Assembly: GCF_011759585.1 (NCBI RefSeq)
Contig: NZ_JAAOYV010000002.1
Location: forward strand, 865,510-929,509
Source of the DNA: Frigoribacterium endophyticum
GTDB lineage: Bacteria > Actinomycetota > Actinomycetes > Actinomycetales > Microbacteriaceae
DNA: 64,000 bases
Reading direction: 5' to 3'
The position numbers and the translations under genes were made by a program. The notes below the pieces were generated by a model. The model did not search any database. It had not been told where the DNA came from and worked only from the letters and a program-made list of their open reading frames with translations. Below are positions 16,732 to 25,946 of the stretch, piece after piece (position 1 is the stretch's first letter; every line of letters begins with the position of its first letter).

Positions 16732-19506
16732 CTACTCCCCCGCGGCGAGGCGACGACGCTGCACGAGCACCGTGCCACCGGCGGCCATCAGCGCCAGGGC
16801 GAGCACCGCCCAGCCGAGGACGCCGTCCGACCCGGTGTAGGCCAGGCCGCCCGGACGCGTCGGGGCGGAGGCGACCGGGGCGCTGCCGGCCGGGGCCGTG
16901 CCCGCCCCCGTGCCGGAGCCCGCACCCGTGCCCGGCGTGACCGGCGCGGCCGGGTCGGTGGGCACCGGGGTCGGCGCGACGACGTCGGCGAGCAGGTCGA
17001 CGCCGACGACGACGGGGTCGTGGTCGCTGGCGCGGAACTGGTCGAGCTGCAGCAGGTCGCGCACGTTGTAGTTGAAGCGGCTGTACTCGAGGCCGACAGA
17101 CTCACCCGAGTTGATGTTCCAGATGTCGACGCCCGTGACGGCCTCGAGGGCGGCGGGCGAGGCCAGCACGTGGTCGAGCGAGCCGCTCAGGCCGCTGAAC
17201 ACGTAGCTGTACTCCTCGCCGTCCTCGGTCGAGCCGAGGTCGGTGAAGCCGGCGGTGCGCAGCACCTCGATCGGGTCCTCCTGCGAGTAGGCGTTGAAGT
17301 CGCCGAGCAGGAACACCTTGTCGGTGCCGACGGCGGCCTCGCGCTCGGCGGCGAAGGCCACGAGGGCGTTCGCCTGGTTCACGCGGGAGGCGTTCGAGCC
17401 GCCCTGGCCGTCGCCCAGGTCGGCGTCGGGGCCCGACCCGCTGCCCTTCGACTTGAAGTGGTTCGCGATCGCGAGGACGGTCGAGTCGGCGTCGCCGCCG
17501 ACGGGGCGGAACGCCTGGGCGAGGGGCTGACGCGCGTTGCTGAACGCCGCAGAGCCCGTGAGGATGCTCGAGTCGCCGACGCTCTCGACCACGCCGGCCT
17601 TGTAGATGAACGCGAGGCGGATGACGTCCTCGTTGGCCGGCAGGGCGGTGGGCGACGGGACGAAGTCCCAGACGTCCGACCCGGCGTCTGCGTTGAGGGC
17701 GTCGACCAGGGTCGACAGGGCCGAGTCGCGGTCCTTGCCGAAGCGGGCGGAGTTCTCGATCTCCTCGAGCGAGACGACGTCGGCGCCGAGGGCGTTGATC
17801 GCCGTGACGATCTTGGCCTGCTGACGCTGCAGGTCGTCCTGGTTCGCCGCGCCGCGGGCATCGCAGCCGCTGTTCACCGTGACGGGCTCGCCGGCACGGT
17901 CGCGGTAGTAGGTGCAGCCGGTCAGCGAGTCGCCCGTGGTGGGGAAGTAGTTCAGCACGTTGAAGCTGGCGAGCCTGACGTCGCCGCCGACCTCACGGGG
18001 AGCGTCGGTGCGGACGTTCTCGAAGGTGACGGGCAGGTCGGCGTACGCGACGTCGCCCGTGACGCGGCTGGTGGGCTGGTACTTCCACGCCGAGTTGCGG
18101 AAGTCGAGGACGACCGGCTCGGTGAAGGCCACCGAGGCGCCCACCGTGACCGGGTTCTCGTTCGACAGGTACGGCACCGGGATCGACTGGTTCGCCGCGG
18201 TGAGGAAGTTCGTGGTGGCACCGTCGTCGAGCGTCACGGCCCGAGCGGCGTTGTCGGCGATCGTCGCCGCGTACTTCGCGCTGCCGGGGCGTCCGACCTC
18301 GGTCGGCTGGATCAGCGGGGTGCCGCCCGAGGCGAGCTTCACCTCGCCGTACTGGTTCGTCGTGTAGGTGTCGGCGACCGTGAACTCGCCCTGCGGCAGC
18401 AGGAGCATGCTCTCGAGCGACTCGCGCTGCGCGTCCGTGGCGGGGAACCCGACCGTGGCCGGCGCCGGGGCGACGACGGTGGAGGCGTCCAGCTGCGTGA
18501 CCTGGTCGGTGCCGTCGACCGTCAGCTCGGTGAGCCCGAAGAACTCGGTGACCTCGCCCACGAGCTCGACGTAGTCGCCGACCTCCACCGAGGAGGCGGT
18601 GGCCGAGGAGTACACGAAGACCGCGTCCGACGAGAGGTGCGTCGAGAGGTCCAGCGCGCCTCCGGTGCCTGGGGTCTGGACGACGTAGCCGTCCAGGCCG
18701 CCGGTCGGGTACGTCGCCGTGACGACGCCGCGGGTGGTGACGGTGCGGCCCGCGTAGGGGCTCCTGTCGGTGGCGCCCTGCAGCTGCGCCACGGTGACGT
18801 CCGCCTCCGACACCGGCGGGGTCGGCGGCACGGGCGGAGTGGGCGTCGTGCCGGTGCTGGCGGCGTTCTGCGGCGTGATCTGGCCCTGCTGGACGAAGTC
18901 GGCCGCGTTGACGTCGGTGTCGGAGAACGCCGTGCGGACGTACGAGGTCGGGACGGGGTTGGCCGAGCCCACCTCCGCCGCCGTCGTCTCGAACGTGTTC
19001 GACGTCCCGTAGCCGAGAGCGTCGACGACGCCGGGCGTCGCGGTGGAGATCGACCCCGCCGGGAGGGCCAGGGCGGTCGTCGTGCTCGCCAGCACGAGGG
19101 TGCCGCTGGCACCGCCGGGGTTCACGGTCGTGACGACGTCGGGCGTCGGCAGCGGCGCGCCCGTCGTCCCGTTGGACGACATCTGCACGAGCAGGTAGCC
19201 GCCGGGCGCGATCGACCCGCTCAGGGCCCCCACGCCGGTGAACGTGCCGCTCGACGTCGCCGAGCGGTACTGGATCGACCAGCCCGCGACGGAGACGGAG
19301 GCGGTGGTCGGGTTGTAGAGCTCGACGAACTTGTTCGCGAACGGAGCGTTCGCGCTGCCGCCCTTCAGGTAGGCCTCGTTGATGACGACGCCGGTGCCGC
19401 CGGGGGCGGCGGAGGCGGCGACGGGCACGAGCGGAGCGAGGCAGAGGGCGAGGCCGGCCGCGAGGGCGGCGACCGTGACCGGAGTGTGGCGGGAGCGCGG
19501 GGACAT
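16732..19506 (-). CDS. Secreted ExeM/NucH-family nuclease with lamin-tail domain and LAYTG wall anchor
   Basis: 924 aa. Signal peptide about 1-34; lamin-tail domain about 36-150 (VINEAYLKGG, KFVELYNP); an OB-like segment about 240-340; endonuclease/exonuclease/phosphatase domain about 500-820 with ASFNVLNYF, SLEEIENS, LLGDFNAY and the catalytic SDHDP; Pro/Thr-rich linker; LAYTG at 888-892, a hydrophobic helix and RRR tail, the sorting pattern of class E sortases. Likely degrades extracellular DNA/RNA at the cell surface. ATG follows an AAGGAA ribosome-binding site. It has its own terminator and lies between rplQ and truA, unlike the usual order. Confidence 0.9.
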   Translation of the reverse strand: MSPRSRHTPVTVAALAAGLALCLAPLVPVAASAAPGGTGVVINEAYLKGGSANAPFANKFVELYNPTTASVSVAGWSIQYRSATSSGTFTGVGALSGSIAPGGYLLVQMSSNGTTGAPLPTPDVVTTVNPGGASGTLVLASTTTALALPAGSISTATPGVVDALGYGTSNTFETTAAEVGSANPVPTSYVRTAFSDTDVNAADFVQQGQITPQNAASTGTTPTPPVPPTPPVSEADVTVAQLQGATDRSPYAGRTVTTRGVVTATYPTGGLDGYVVQTPGTGGALDLSTHLSSDAVFVYSSATASSVEVGDYVELVGEVTEFFGLTELTVDGTDQVTQLDASTVVAPAPATVGFPATDAQRESLESMLLLPQGEFTVADTYTTNQYGEVKLASGGTPLIQPTEVGRPGSAKYAATIADNAARAVTLDDGATTNFLTAANQSIPVPYLSNENPVTVGASVAFTEPVVLDFRNSAWKYQPTSRVTGDVAYADLPVTFENVRTDAPREVGGDVRLASFNVLNYFPTTGDSLTGCTYYRDRAGEPVTVNSGCDARGAANQDDLQRQQAKIVTAINALGADVVSLEEIENSARFGKDRDSALSTLVDALNADAGSDVWDFVPSPTALPANEDVIRLAFIYKAGVVESVGDSSILTGSAAFSNARQPLAQAFRPVGGDADSTVLAIANHFKSKGSGSGPDADLGDGQGGSNASRVNQANALVAFAAEREAAVGTDKVFLLGDFNAYSQEDPIEVLRTAGFTDLGSTEDGEEYSYVFSGLSGSLDHVLASPAALEAVTGVDIWNINSGESVGLEYSRFNYNVRDLLQLDQFRASDHDPVVVGVDLLADVVAPTPVPTDPAAPVTPGTGAGSGTGAGTAPAGSAPVASAPTRPGGLAYTGSDGVLGWAVLALALMAAGGTVLVQRRRLAAGE

Positions 19507-19677
19507 GTGTTCCTTCAGCTGGCGGGAGGTGACCCACCGACGCTACGGTCCACAGCCTCCTCAAGGGTTTCTGCCATGTGACGCGTAGGTGAACGACACC
19601 TGTTCGGGGGACGCGCCGGTCCGCCGAAGGGCCCACACTCTCGCGATCGACGACGAGCGTCGCCCGGGGCCGACGAC

Positions 19678-19711
19678 GGAGGGCCCGTCACCTCGCAGTG
19701 ACGGGCCCTCC
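19678..19711 (-). terminator. Terminator after rplQ
   Basis: Perfect 14-bp stem (19678-19691 / 19698-19711) with a 6-nt loop, 23 bp beyond the rplQ stop codon. It closes the infA-rpmJ-rpsM-rpsK-rpoA-rplQ operon before the nuclease gene. Confidence 0.85.
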
Positions 19712-19734
19712 GGGCGGTGCGGTGGAGCTCGCTG

Positions 19735-20289
19735 CTACTTGTCGTCCGACTTCGCGGCGGCGTCGGCCTCGACCTCGGCGGCGGGGGCCGTCTCGGTCTC
19801 GGACTCGACCGGAGCCGACTCCTCGACGGTCTCGGGCTCCTCGACGGGCGCCTCCTCGACGACGGGCTCCTCGACGGGCGCGGCGGCGGCGGCCGTCGTG
19901 CTCTTCGACGACTTGACCTTCGGGGTCACGGGCTCGAGGACGAGCTCCATCGACACCATCGACGCGTTGTCGCCCTTGCGGAAGCCGAGCTTCGTGATGC
20001 GGGTGTAGCCGCCCTCACGCTGGTCGACCAGGGGAGCGATCTCCGTGAAGAGGATGTGCGCGGCGTCCTTGTTGTTGCGCAGGGTCTGCATGACGCGACG
20101 ACGCGAGTGCAGGTCTCCGCGCTTGGCGAAGGTCACCAGGCGCTCGGCGACGGGACGGAGGCGCTTGGCCCGCGTCTCGGTCGTCTTGATGCTCTTGTGC
20201 TCGAAGAGCGAGGCCGCGAGGTTGGCGAGCATGAGGCGCTCGTGCGCCGGTCCGCCTCCGAGACGGGGACCCTTGGTGGGCTTGGGCAT
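19735..20289 (-). CDS. rplQ: 50S ribosomal protein L17
   Basis: 184 aa. The L17 core (about 1-118) begins [19 protein letters not shown] and includes the [13 protein letters not shown] block. A further 65 residues form a low-complexity acidic tail rich in Glu, Val, Pro and Ala, absent from most bacterial L17 and probably disordered. It starts 50 bp after rpoA on the same strand and ends the alpha operon; a perfect hairpin follows. Confidence 0.98.
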   Translation of the reverse strand: MPKPTKGPRLGGGPAHERLMLANLAASLFEHKSIKTTETRAKRLRPVAERLVTFAKRGDLHSRRRVMQTLRNNKDAAHILFTEIAPLVDQREGGYTRITKLGFRKGDNASMVSMELVLEPVTPKVKSSKSTTAAAAAPVEEPVVEEAPVEEPETVEESAPVESETETAPAAEVEADAAAKSDDK

Positions 20290-20339
20290 GATTGATGGTT
20301 CCTAGCTGTCGAAGATGATCAGGGCGGGAGGGACGAGAC

Positions 20340-21332
20340 CTAGTTGGTCTCTTCCTCGTCGTAGCCGCTGTAGAAGTGGGCTCCGTCGAACCCGGGGACC
20401 GTGTCCTTGAGCGAGAGGCCGAGCTCCACGAGCTTGTCCTTCACCTCGTCGACCGACTTCTGACCGAAGTTGCGGATGTTCATGAGCTGCGTCTCCGAGA
20501 GGGCGACGAGCTCGGACACCGTGTTGATGCCCTCGCGCTTCAGGCAGTTGTAGCTGCGCACCGAGAGATCGAGGTCCTCGATCGGGGTCTGCAGCTCGCT
20601 GGAGAGGACGGCGTCGACCGGCGCGGGGCCGATCTCGATGCCCTCGGCGGCGGTGTTGAGCTCGCGAGCCAGGCCGAACAGCTCGGTCAGCGTGCGACCG
20701 GCCGACGCGATGGCGTCGCGGGGCGAGATCGCGGGCTTGGTCTCGACGTCGACCACGAGGCGGTCGAAGTCGGTGCGCTCACCGGCACGAGTGGCCTCGA
20801 CGCGGTACGTCACCTTGAGCACGGGCGAGTAGATCGAGTCGATCGGGATCTGACCGGCCTCGCTGAACTCGGAGCGGTTCTGCACGGCCGACACGTAGCC
20901 GCGGCCACGCTCGATCGTGAGCTCGAGCTCGAACTTCGCCTTGTCGTTGAGCGTCGCGATGACGAGCTCGGGGTTGTGGATCTCCACGCCGGCGGGGGCC
21001 GAGATGTCGGCCGCCGTGACCTGACCGGCACCCTGCTTGCGCAGGTACGCCGTGATGGGCTCGTCGTGCTCGCTCGAGACGACGAGCTGCTTGATGTTCA
21101 GGATGACCTCGGTGACGTCTTCCTTGACACCGGGGACCGTCGTGAACTCGTGCAGCACCCCGTCGATGCGGATGCTGGTGACAGCGGCTCCGGGGATCGA
21201 CGAGAGCAGGGTGCGACGCAGCGAGTTGCCGAGGGTGTAGCCGAAGCCGGGCTCGAGGGGCTCGATGACGAACCGCGAGCGGAACTCCGAGATGTTCTCC
21301 TCGGTGAGGGTGGGGCGCTGTGCAATGAGCAC
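20340..21332 (-). CDS. rpoA: DNA-directed RNA polymerase subunit alpha
   Basis: 330 aa, normal length. The N-terminal dimerisation domain begins [20 protein letters not shown] and contains [23 protein letters not shown] in pieces; the C-terminal domain (about 245-310) carries [16 protein letters not shown] and [14 protein letters not shown], which contact UP elements and activators. GTG start (21330-21332) behind an AAAGGAA ribosome-binding site. A 189-bp gap with hairpins separates it from rpsK; rpsD, which often lies in that gap, is missing. Confidence 0.99.
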   Translation of the reverse strand: MLIAQRPTLTEENISEFRSRFVIEPLEPGFGYTLGNSLRRTLLSSIPGAAVTSIRIDGVLHEFTTVPGVKEDVTEVILNIKQLVVSSEHDEPITAYLRKQGAGQVTAADISAPAGVEIHNPELVIATLNDKAKFELELTIERGRGYVSAVQNRSEFSEAGQIPIDSIYSPVLKVTYRVEATRAGERTDFDRLVVDVETKPAISPRDAIASAGRTLTELFGLARELNTAAEGIEIGPAPVDAVLSSELQTPIEDLDLSVRSYNCLKREGINTVSELVALSETQLMNIRNFGQKSVDEVKDKLVELGLSLKDTVPGFDGAHFYSGYDEEETN

Positions 21333-21521
21333 TGGTGGATTCCTTTCGGCGAAGAGTCCGCTATATGACTCTTGGCGGTACGACAGGTGGCTGGCCCGTC
21401 GGGTCTGTTGAGTTGTGGGGGCTCCCGGCGAGGGAGCCGGAGGCGCGGTGAACGCGGGTGAGCCCGCCGCGCCTCCGAGCCCTGCGAGCAGGGCGGGGAG
21501 GCGCGACGGGCATCGACTCAG
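21333..21521 (-). other. rpsK-rpoA spacer with two hairpins, no rpsD
   Basis: 189 bp with no credible ORF. It holds an 11-bp inverted repeat CGGAGGCGCGG/CCGCGCCTCCG (21438-21448 / 21467-21477), another GGGGAGGCGCG copy near 21496 just after rpsK, and a 7-bp stem with an AT-rich loop (21352-21373) in the rpoA leader. The GC-rich pair may attenuate the operon; the AT-rich one could mark an internal promoter or RNA element. Confidence 0.55.
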
Positions 21522-21920
21522 TTAGACGCGACGACGCTTCGGCGGGCGGCAGCCGTTGTGCGCCTGCGGGGTGACGTCGTTGATCGACCCGACCTCCAGG
21601 CCAGCGGCCTGGAGCGAGCGGATCGCCGTCTCGCGGCCGGAACCCGGCCCCTTGACGAAGACGTCGACCTTCTTGACGCCGTGCTCCTGCGCCTGGCGGG
21701 CGGCCGACTCGGCGGCCAGCTGCGCGGCGAAGGGCGTCGACTTGCGCGAGCCCTTGAAGCCGACGGCTCCCGAGGAGGCCCAGCTCAGCACGGCACCCGA
21801 GGGGTCCGTGATCGACACGATCGTGTTGTTGAACGTGCTCTTGATGTGGGCCTGGCCCACGGCGACGTTCTTCTTCTCTTTGCGGCGGGGCTTACGCGCG
21901 GCCGACTTCGGTGCTGCCAA
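21522..21920 (-). CDS. rpsK: 30S ribosomal protein S11
   Basis: 132 aa, standard size. Seen: [19 protein letters not shown], the [21 protein letters not shown] block and the basic C-terminus ending [12 protein letters not shown], which sits on the platform of the small subunit. Same strand, 45 bp after rpsM. The gene downstream is rpoA rather than rpsD. Confidence 0.99.
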   Translation of the reverse strand: MAAPKSAARKPRRKEKKNVAVGQAHIKSTFNNTIVSITDPSGAVLSWASSGAVGFKGSRKSTPFAAQLAAESAARQAQEHGVKKVDVFVKGPGSGRETAIRSLQAAGLEVGSINDVTPQAHNGCRPPKRRRV

Positions 21921-21965
21921 TTTTTTCTCCTACAACCTAGAGGCGAGTACGGCGGGAGCCGGGGC

Positions 21966-22340
21966 CTAGCGAGCCTTCTTCTTGCCGGCGACGGTGCGCT
22001 TCGGGCCCTTGCGGGTACGAGCGTTCGTCTTGGTGCGCTGGCCGCGCACAGGCAGGCCGCGGCGGTGGCGGATGCCCTCGTAGCTGCCGATCTCGACCTT
22101 GCGGCGGATGTCGGCGGCGACCTCGCGACGGAGGTCTCCCTCTACCTTGAAGTTGCCCTCGATGTGGTCGCGGAGAAGGACGAGCTGGTCGTCCGTGAGG
22201 TCCTTGACGCGGATGTTGCCGTCGATCTCGGTCTCGGCGAGAGTCTTGAGCGCGCGGGTGCGGCCGACTCCGTAGATGTAGGTCAGTGCGACCTCCACGC
22301 GCTTGTCGCGCGGGATGTCAACGCCTGCTAGACGTGCCAT
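21966..22340 (-). CDS. rpsM: 30S ribosomal protein S13
   Basis: 124 aa. Begins [19 protein letters not shown], with the helix-two-turn-helix ending in the [19 protein letters not shown] tail (seen as [14 protein letters not shown] then TNART) that contacts the P-site tRNA. A GAGGAGA ribosome-binding site precedes the ATG. It follows rpmJ after a 193-bp spacer and precedes rpsK. Confidence 0.99.
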   Translation of the reverse strand: MARLAGVDIPRDKRVEVALTYIYGVGRTRALKTLAETEIDGNIRVKDLTDDQLVLLRDHIEGNFKVEGDLRREVAADIRRKVEIGSYEGIRHRRGLPVRGQRTKTNARTRKGPKRTVAGKKKAR

Positions 22341-22533
22341 GGTGGCTTCTCCTCAGAGAGTGGTGGAGGTCTGTCACAGCGCCGGTGCCCGGGCCTCCGC
22401 CCCGGGGTGTCCCCCGCGCCTCCTGCCTGGCTGCTGCCGGCGGTGCGGGTTCTGGTGCTGCTCTGTCTGGTGGTGCTGTGGAGCCCTCGAGGGGCTCCGG
22501 CCTCTGTCCGGCCGCGCTGGGCGACCGGTCAGA
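22341..22533 (-). other. rpmJ-rpsM spacer
   Basis: 193 bp without a credible gene. It contains a 7-bp stem GGAGCCC/GGGCTCC (22480-22498) about 36 bp after the rpmJ stop and a CCGCGCCTCC copy near 22413. These could form an attenuator between infA-rpmJ and the rest of the operon; no clear internal promoter was found. Confidence 0.45.
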
Positions 22534-22650
22534 TCAACCCTGGCGCTGCTTGTGGCGCGGGTTGCTCTTGCAGATGACCATGACGTTGCCCTTGCGGCGG
22601 ATCACCTTGCAGTGCTCGCAGATGGGCTTGACGCTGGGGTTGACCTTCAT
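22534..22650 (-). CDS. rpmJ: 50S ribosomal protein L36
   Basis: 38 aa, beginning [21 protein letters not shown]. The zinc-binding ligands C11, C14, C27 and H33 of the C+ form are present ([19 protein letters not shown]), so this is the zinc-dependent type. The ATG is at 22648-22650 and the TGA at 22534-22536. It lies between infA and rpsM, the usual alpha-operon place. Too short for most ORF finders. Confidence 0.98.
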   Translation of the reverse strand: MKVNPSVKPICEHCKVIRRKGNVMVICKSNPRHKQRQG

Positions 22651-22718
22651 CGTTGTTTCCTTGATCTCGCTGGCTTCGTGCCCCACGGGTGCGTGGGGCC
22701 GTTCCTTTCCAGCACGCC

Positions 22719-22940
22719 CTACTTGTAGCGGTAGACGATCCGGCCGCGGGTCAGGTCGTAGGGGCTGAGTTCGACGATCACCCGGTCTTCGGGGAGGATG
22801 CGGATGTAGTGCTGACGCATCTTGCCGGAGATGTGGGCGAGAACTTTGTGCCCGTTGCTGAGCTCAACGCGGAACATCGCGTTGGGCAGAGCTTCGACCA
22901 CTGCGCCTTCGATTTCGATGACACCGTCTTTTTTGGCCAT
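22719..22940 (-). CDS. infA: Translation initiation factor IF-1
   Basis: 73 aa, a single S1/OB-fold domain beginning [20 protein letters not shown] and ending GRIVYRYK. Binds the A site of the 30S subunit during initiation. First gene of infA-rpmJ-rpsM-rpsK-rpoA-rplQ; a promoter-like pair lies about 90-120 bp upstream. Divergent from the LCP gene at 23119. Length and sequence are fully typical. Confidence 0.99.
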   Translation of the reverse strand: MAKKDGVIEIEGAVVEALPNAMFRVELSNGHKVLAHISGKMRQHYIRILPEDRVIVELSPYDLTRGRIVYRYK

Positions 22941-23029
22941 AGCCTCACTGTCGCTAAGAATTGGGAGTGTTGGTCGTGCGGGGATGCGGTGCCGCAGGCA
23001 CAGAAGTGACCTGGGAACACCAAAGATCG

Positions 23030-23059
23030 ATCCTAGGTCCTCCCGCTACACTTCAGCAA
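23030..23059 (-). promoter_or_regulatory. Promoter for infA operon
   Basis: On the minus strand, -35 TTGCTG (23054-23059), 18-bp spacer, -10 TAGGAT (23030-23035), giving a leader of about 80 nt before infA. No comparable pair was found for the divergent LCP gene. Confidence 0.55.
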
Positions 23060-23118
23060 CCCGCCCGTCGACCCGACACGCCGAGTCGAGGGTGATGACG
23101 CCGACCCGTGGAGCCCCG

Positions 23119-24396
23119 ATGCCCGATCAGACCCGACCGCGAGGCCGCCGTGGCCTGGCCCGCCACGGCCGACTCCGACGCCGCGGCCCCGCCGGGGCGC
23201 TCGTCACGATCGTCGCGAGCTCCCTCGCCGTGCTGCTCGTCAGCGGCGCCTCCCTCGCCGCCATCGCCGTCCGCGACGTGACCTCCTCGGTGTCGACGGT
23301 CTCGCTCGGCAACGAGGCGCAGGTGGAGGACGAGAGCATCGAGGCCATCACCGGCGGCGCCAACATCCTCCTCGTCGGCAGCGACGAGCGTGCCGACCAG
23401 TCGTCGGCCACCGCCGACACGTCGATCGAGGGCCAGCGGAACGACGTCACGATCCTGGTGCACCTCTCCCAGGACCACAGCCAGCTGACGGCCGTCAGCA
23501 TCCCCCGCGACACCATGGTCGACCTCCCGGCCTGCACCGGCGAGGACGGCACCGCCTACCCCGCCGAGACGTACGTGCAGTTCAACACCAGCCTCGAGAA
23601 CGGCGGCCTGTCGTGCACGGTGGCGACCGTGGAGGCCATGACCGGCCTCACGATCCCCTACGCGGGCAAGATCACCTTCGACGGGGTCATCGAGATGTCC
23701 AACGCCCTCGGCGGCGTCGACGTCTGCGTCGCCGAGCCGATCTCCGACCGTGACACCGGGCTCACCCTCGACGCCGGCACGCACAGCCTCCAGGGCGGCC
23801 AGGCGCTGCAGTTCCTCCGCACCCGCTACGGGGTCGGCGACGGCAGCGACCTCGCCCGGATCAGCTCGCAGCAGGTCTTCCTCTCCGCGATGATGCGCAA
23901 GATCATCTCCGGGGGCACCCTCGGCAACGTCGCGACGCTCTACAAGCTCGCCTCCGCGGCGCTGAGCAACATGCAGCTGTCGTCGACGCTCAGCTCGCCC
24001 GACACGCTGGTGAAGCTGGCGCTCGCCCTCAAGGACCTCCAGCCCGCCGACATCGTCTTCGTGCAGTACCCCGTCGTCGACGACCCGCGGAACTCCGCCA
24101 AGGTCGTGCCCTCGACCGCCGACGCACAGCTGCTCAACGACGCCCTCGCGGCCGACACGCCGTTCACCCTCGGCGACGCCGCCACGGGCCGTGGCAGCGA
24201 GGCGGACCCGGCGGCCCCCGCAGCTCCGGCCCCCGCGCCGGCAGAGACGACCGCGCCCTCGACGGCGACCCCCGGCACGGGCTCGACCGCGGAGGCCACC
24301 GCGCCGGCCACGGCTCCGGGAGCACCGGCCGTGCTGCCGTCCACGATCACCGGCCAGTCCGCGGCCGAGGCGACCTGCTCCGTCGGAAACGGCTGA
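23119..24396 (+). CDS. LytR-CpsA-Psr (LCP) family cell-wall glycopolymer ligase
   Basis: 425 aa. A basic cytoplasmic N-terminus and one membrane helix (about 30-55) place the LCP domain outside the cell. Seen: ILLVGSDERAD, DVTILVHLS, the SIPRDTMVD motif, ALGGVDVCV, LQGGQALQFLRTRYG and DLARISSQQ, with the Arg/Asp residues that bind the polyprenyl-phosphate donor. LCP enzymes attach teichoic-acid-like or arabinogalactan polymers to peptidoglycan. The C-terminal 70 residues are an Ala/Pro/Thr-rich tail. Start set at 23119, 5 nt after GTGGAG; an ATG at 23095 is possible. Plus strand, divergent from infA. Confidence 0.92.
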   Translation: MPDQTRPRGRRGLARHGRLRRRGPAGALVTIVASSLAVLLVSGASLAAIAVRDVTSSVSTVSLGNEAQVEDESIEAITGGANILLVGSDERADQSSATADTSIEGQRNDVTILVHLSQDHSQLTAVSIPRDTMVDLPACTGEDGTAYPAETYVQFNTSLENGGLSCTVATVEAMTGLTIPYAGKITFDGVIEMSNALGGVDVCVAEPISDRDTGLTLDAGTHSLQGGQALQFLRTRYGVGDGSDLARISSQQVFLSAMMRKIISGGTLGNVATLYKLASAALSNMQLSSTLSSPDTLVKLALALKDLQPADIVFVQYPVVDDPRNSAKVVPSTADAQLLNDALAADTPFTLGDAATGRGSEADPAAPAAPAPAPAETTAPSTATPGTGSTAEATAPATAPGAPAVLPSTITGQSAAEATCSVGNG

Positions 24397-24445
24397 GCCG
24401 CGTCGCCGCCGGGCGGTGACGCCCTGCGGTCACGGACACCCGGGG

Positions 24446-24472
24446 CGGGCCGACGCATGACGTACCGGCCCG
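24446..24472. terminator. Possible hairpin between convergent LCP gene and map
   Basis: 7-bp stem CGGGCCG/CGGCCCG with a 13-nt loop in the 91-bp gap between the two convergent stop codons. Short, so only a tentative terminator, possibly serving both strands. Confidence 0.35.
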
Positions 24473-24475
24473 GGC

Positions 24476-24492
24476 GGGAGGCGCGGGTCAGG
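24476..24492 (-). repeat. Stop-adjacent repeat, copy 3 (spans map stop codon)
   Basis: GGGAGGCGCGGGTCAGG in plus sense; the map TGA (24488-24490) lies inside it, so the mRNA reads TGA directly followed by CCCGCGCCTCCC. One base differs from the copies after ydcF and glmM. Confidence 0.7.
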
Positions 24493-25321
24493 CGATCGGG
24501 ACGGGCACGACTCCGAGGGGCGCCAGCTGCGCCGCTCCCCCGTCGTGGGCGGTCAGCACCCAGATGCCGCCCTCGTGCACGGCGACGGAGTGCTCCCAGT
24601 GCGCCGCGGAGCTGCCGTCGACGGTGGTGACGGTCCAGTCGTCGTCCTCCGTGACGGTGTCGATCCCGCCGAGGGTGATCATGGGCTCGATGGCCACGAC
24701 CAGGCCCGGCTTGACCGCGGGCCCGCGGCCCTTGACGCGGTAGTTGAAGACCGGTGGGTCCTCGTGCATGGAGCGGCCGATGCCGTGGCCGACGTAGTCC
24801 TCGATGATCCCGAAGCTCCCGCGGGACTCCACGTACTCCTCGACGGCGTCGCCTACCTCGTTGAGGTGACGGGCCGAGGCCAGGGCGGCGATGCCGTGCC
24901 AGAGGGCCTGCTCGGTCACGTCGGAGAGCAGCCTCCGCTCGGCGACGAGCTCGGGCCGGCTCGGGTCGTCGAGCACGAAGGAGCGTGCGCTGTCGCCGTT
25001 CCAGCCGTCGACCTCCGCCCCGCTGTCGACCGAGACGAGGTCGCCGGGCTCGAGAGCGCGGTTGCCGGGGATGCCGTGCACGACCTCGGCGTTCACGGAG
25101 GTGCAGACGGTGTTCCGGTAGCCCGGCACGAGCATGAAGTTGGGCACGCCGCCGCCGTCACGGATGGTGCGCTCGGCGATCGCGTCGAGCTCGCCCGTGG
25201 TGATGCCGGGGCGCAGGGCGGCCGCGACCGCGTCGAGCGACCGGGCCGTCAGCACGCCGGGCGCCGCCATGGCGCGCAGTTCGTCCCGGGTCTTGTAGAT
25301 GCCCGGCTTGCGGAAGGCCAC
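24488..25321 (-). CDS. map: Methionine aminopeptidase type I
   Basis: 277 aa. Removes the initiator Met. The five metal ligands are recognisable in SVDSGAEVDGWNGDSA (two Asp), GHGIGRSMHEDP (His), AIEPMITLGG (Glu) and WEHSVAVHEGG (His and Glu). No N-terminal SH3-binding extension. GTG start (25319-25321), 5 bp after the adk stop, so co-transcribed with secY-adk. A stop-adjacent repeat begins in its stop codon. Confidence 0.97.
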   Translation of the reverse strand: MAFRKPGIYKTRDELRAMAAPGVLTARSLDAVAAALRPGITTGELDAIAERTIRDGGGVPNFMLVPGYRNTVCTSVNAEVVHGIPGNRALEPGDLVSVDSGAEVDGWNGDSARSFVLDDPSRPELVAERRLLSDVTEQALWHGIAALASARHLNEVGDAVEEYVESRGSFGIIEDYVGHGIGRSMHEDPPVFNYRVKGRGPAVKPGLVVAIEPMITLGGIDTVTEDDDWTVTTVDGSSAAHWEHSVAVHEGGIWVLTAHDGGAAQLAPLGVVPVPIA

Positions 25322-25325
25322 TCGG

Positions 25326-25946
25326 CTAGGAGGCGGCGGCCGTCGAGCGGAAGCCGCGCTCGGTCAGGGCGGCGTCGATCCGCTCGGCGACCTGCTCGAT
25401 GCTGCCGAGGCCGTCGACCTCGACGACCAGGCCCCGCGACCGGTAGCTCTCCAGCAGAGGTGCGGTCTCACGCAGGTAGACGTCCTGGCGGTGCCGGATG
25501 GCGTCCTCCGTGTCGTCGGAACGGCCCTGGTCGAGGGCGCGCTTGCGCAGCCGCTCGACGATCTCGTCGCGGTCGGCCACCAGCAGGATGACGGCCTCGA
25601 GCGCCTGCCCCTTGGCGGAGAGGTAGTCGTCGAGGAAACCGACCTGCTGCAGGGTGCGGGGGTACCCGTCGAGCAGGAACCCCTGCGCCGCGTCGCTCTG
25701 GTCGAGCCGGTCGGAGACGAGCTCGTTCGTCAGGCTGTCGGGGACGTAGTCGCCGGCGTCCATGATCGTCTTGACCTTGACGCCCAGCTCGGTCTCGTCA
25801 CGGACGTTGGCGCGGAAGATGTCGCCCGTCGAGATCGCCGGGACCCCGAGGGTCTCCGCGATCTGCGTCGCCTGCGTGCCCTTGCCGGCGCCGGGAGGGC
25901 CGACGATCAGGAGGCGCGGGCTGGGCCCGGTCTCGCTCCCCGTCAC
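25326..25946 (-). CDS. adk: Adenylate kinase
   Basis: 206 aa. Interconverts ATP+AMP and 2 ADP. The P-loop [11 protein letters not shown] is at about 17-27, followed by ISTGDIFR, the [12 protein letters not shown]-binding segment and an RRQD-like lid replaced by a short form with no zinc cysteines, as is common in actinobacteria. The GTG start (25944-25946) overlaps the secY stop as GTGA, so translation is coupled to secY. Confidence 0.97.
   Translation of the reverse strand: MTGSETGPSPRLLIVGPPGAGKGTQATQIAETLGVPAISTGDIFRANVRDETELGVKVKTIMDAGDYVPDSLTNELVSDRLDQSDAAQGFLLDGYPRTLQQVGFLDDYLSAKGQALEAVILLVADRDEIVERLRKRALDQGRSDDTEDAIRHRQDVYLRETAPLLESYRSRGLVVEVDGLGSIEQVAERIDAALTERGFRSTAAAS

Noticed and set aside
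15088-19581. 1497-codon plus-strand open frame opposite the nuclease gene, truA and GNAT
   Set aside because: It is antisense to three well-supported genes; its product is Arg/Gly/Val-rich with no domain. Long antisense frames are expected at this GC content.
23040-23118. Plus-strand promoter for the LCP gene (TACACT at 23047)
   Set aside because: No -35-like hexamer at a fitting distance; left unassigned.
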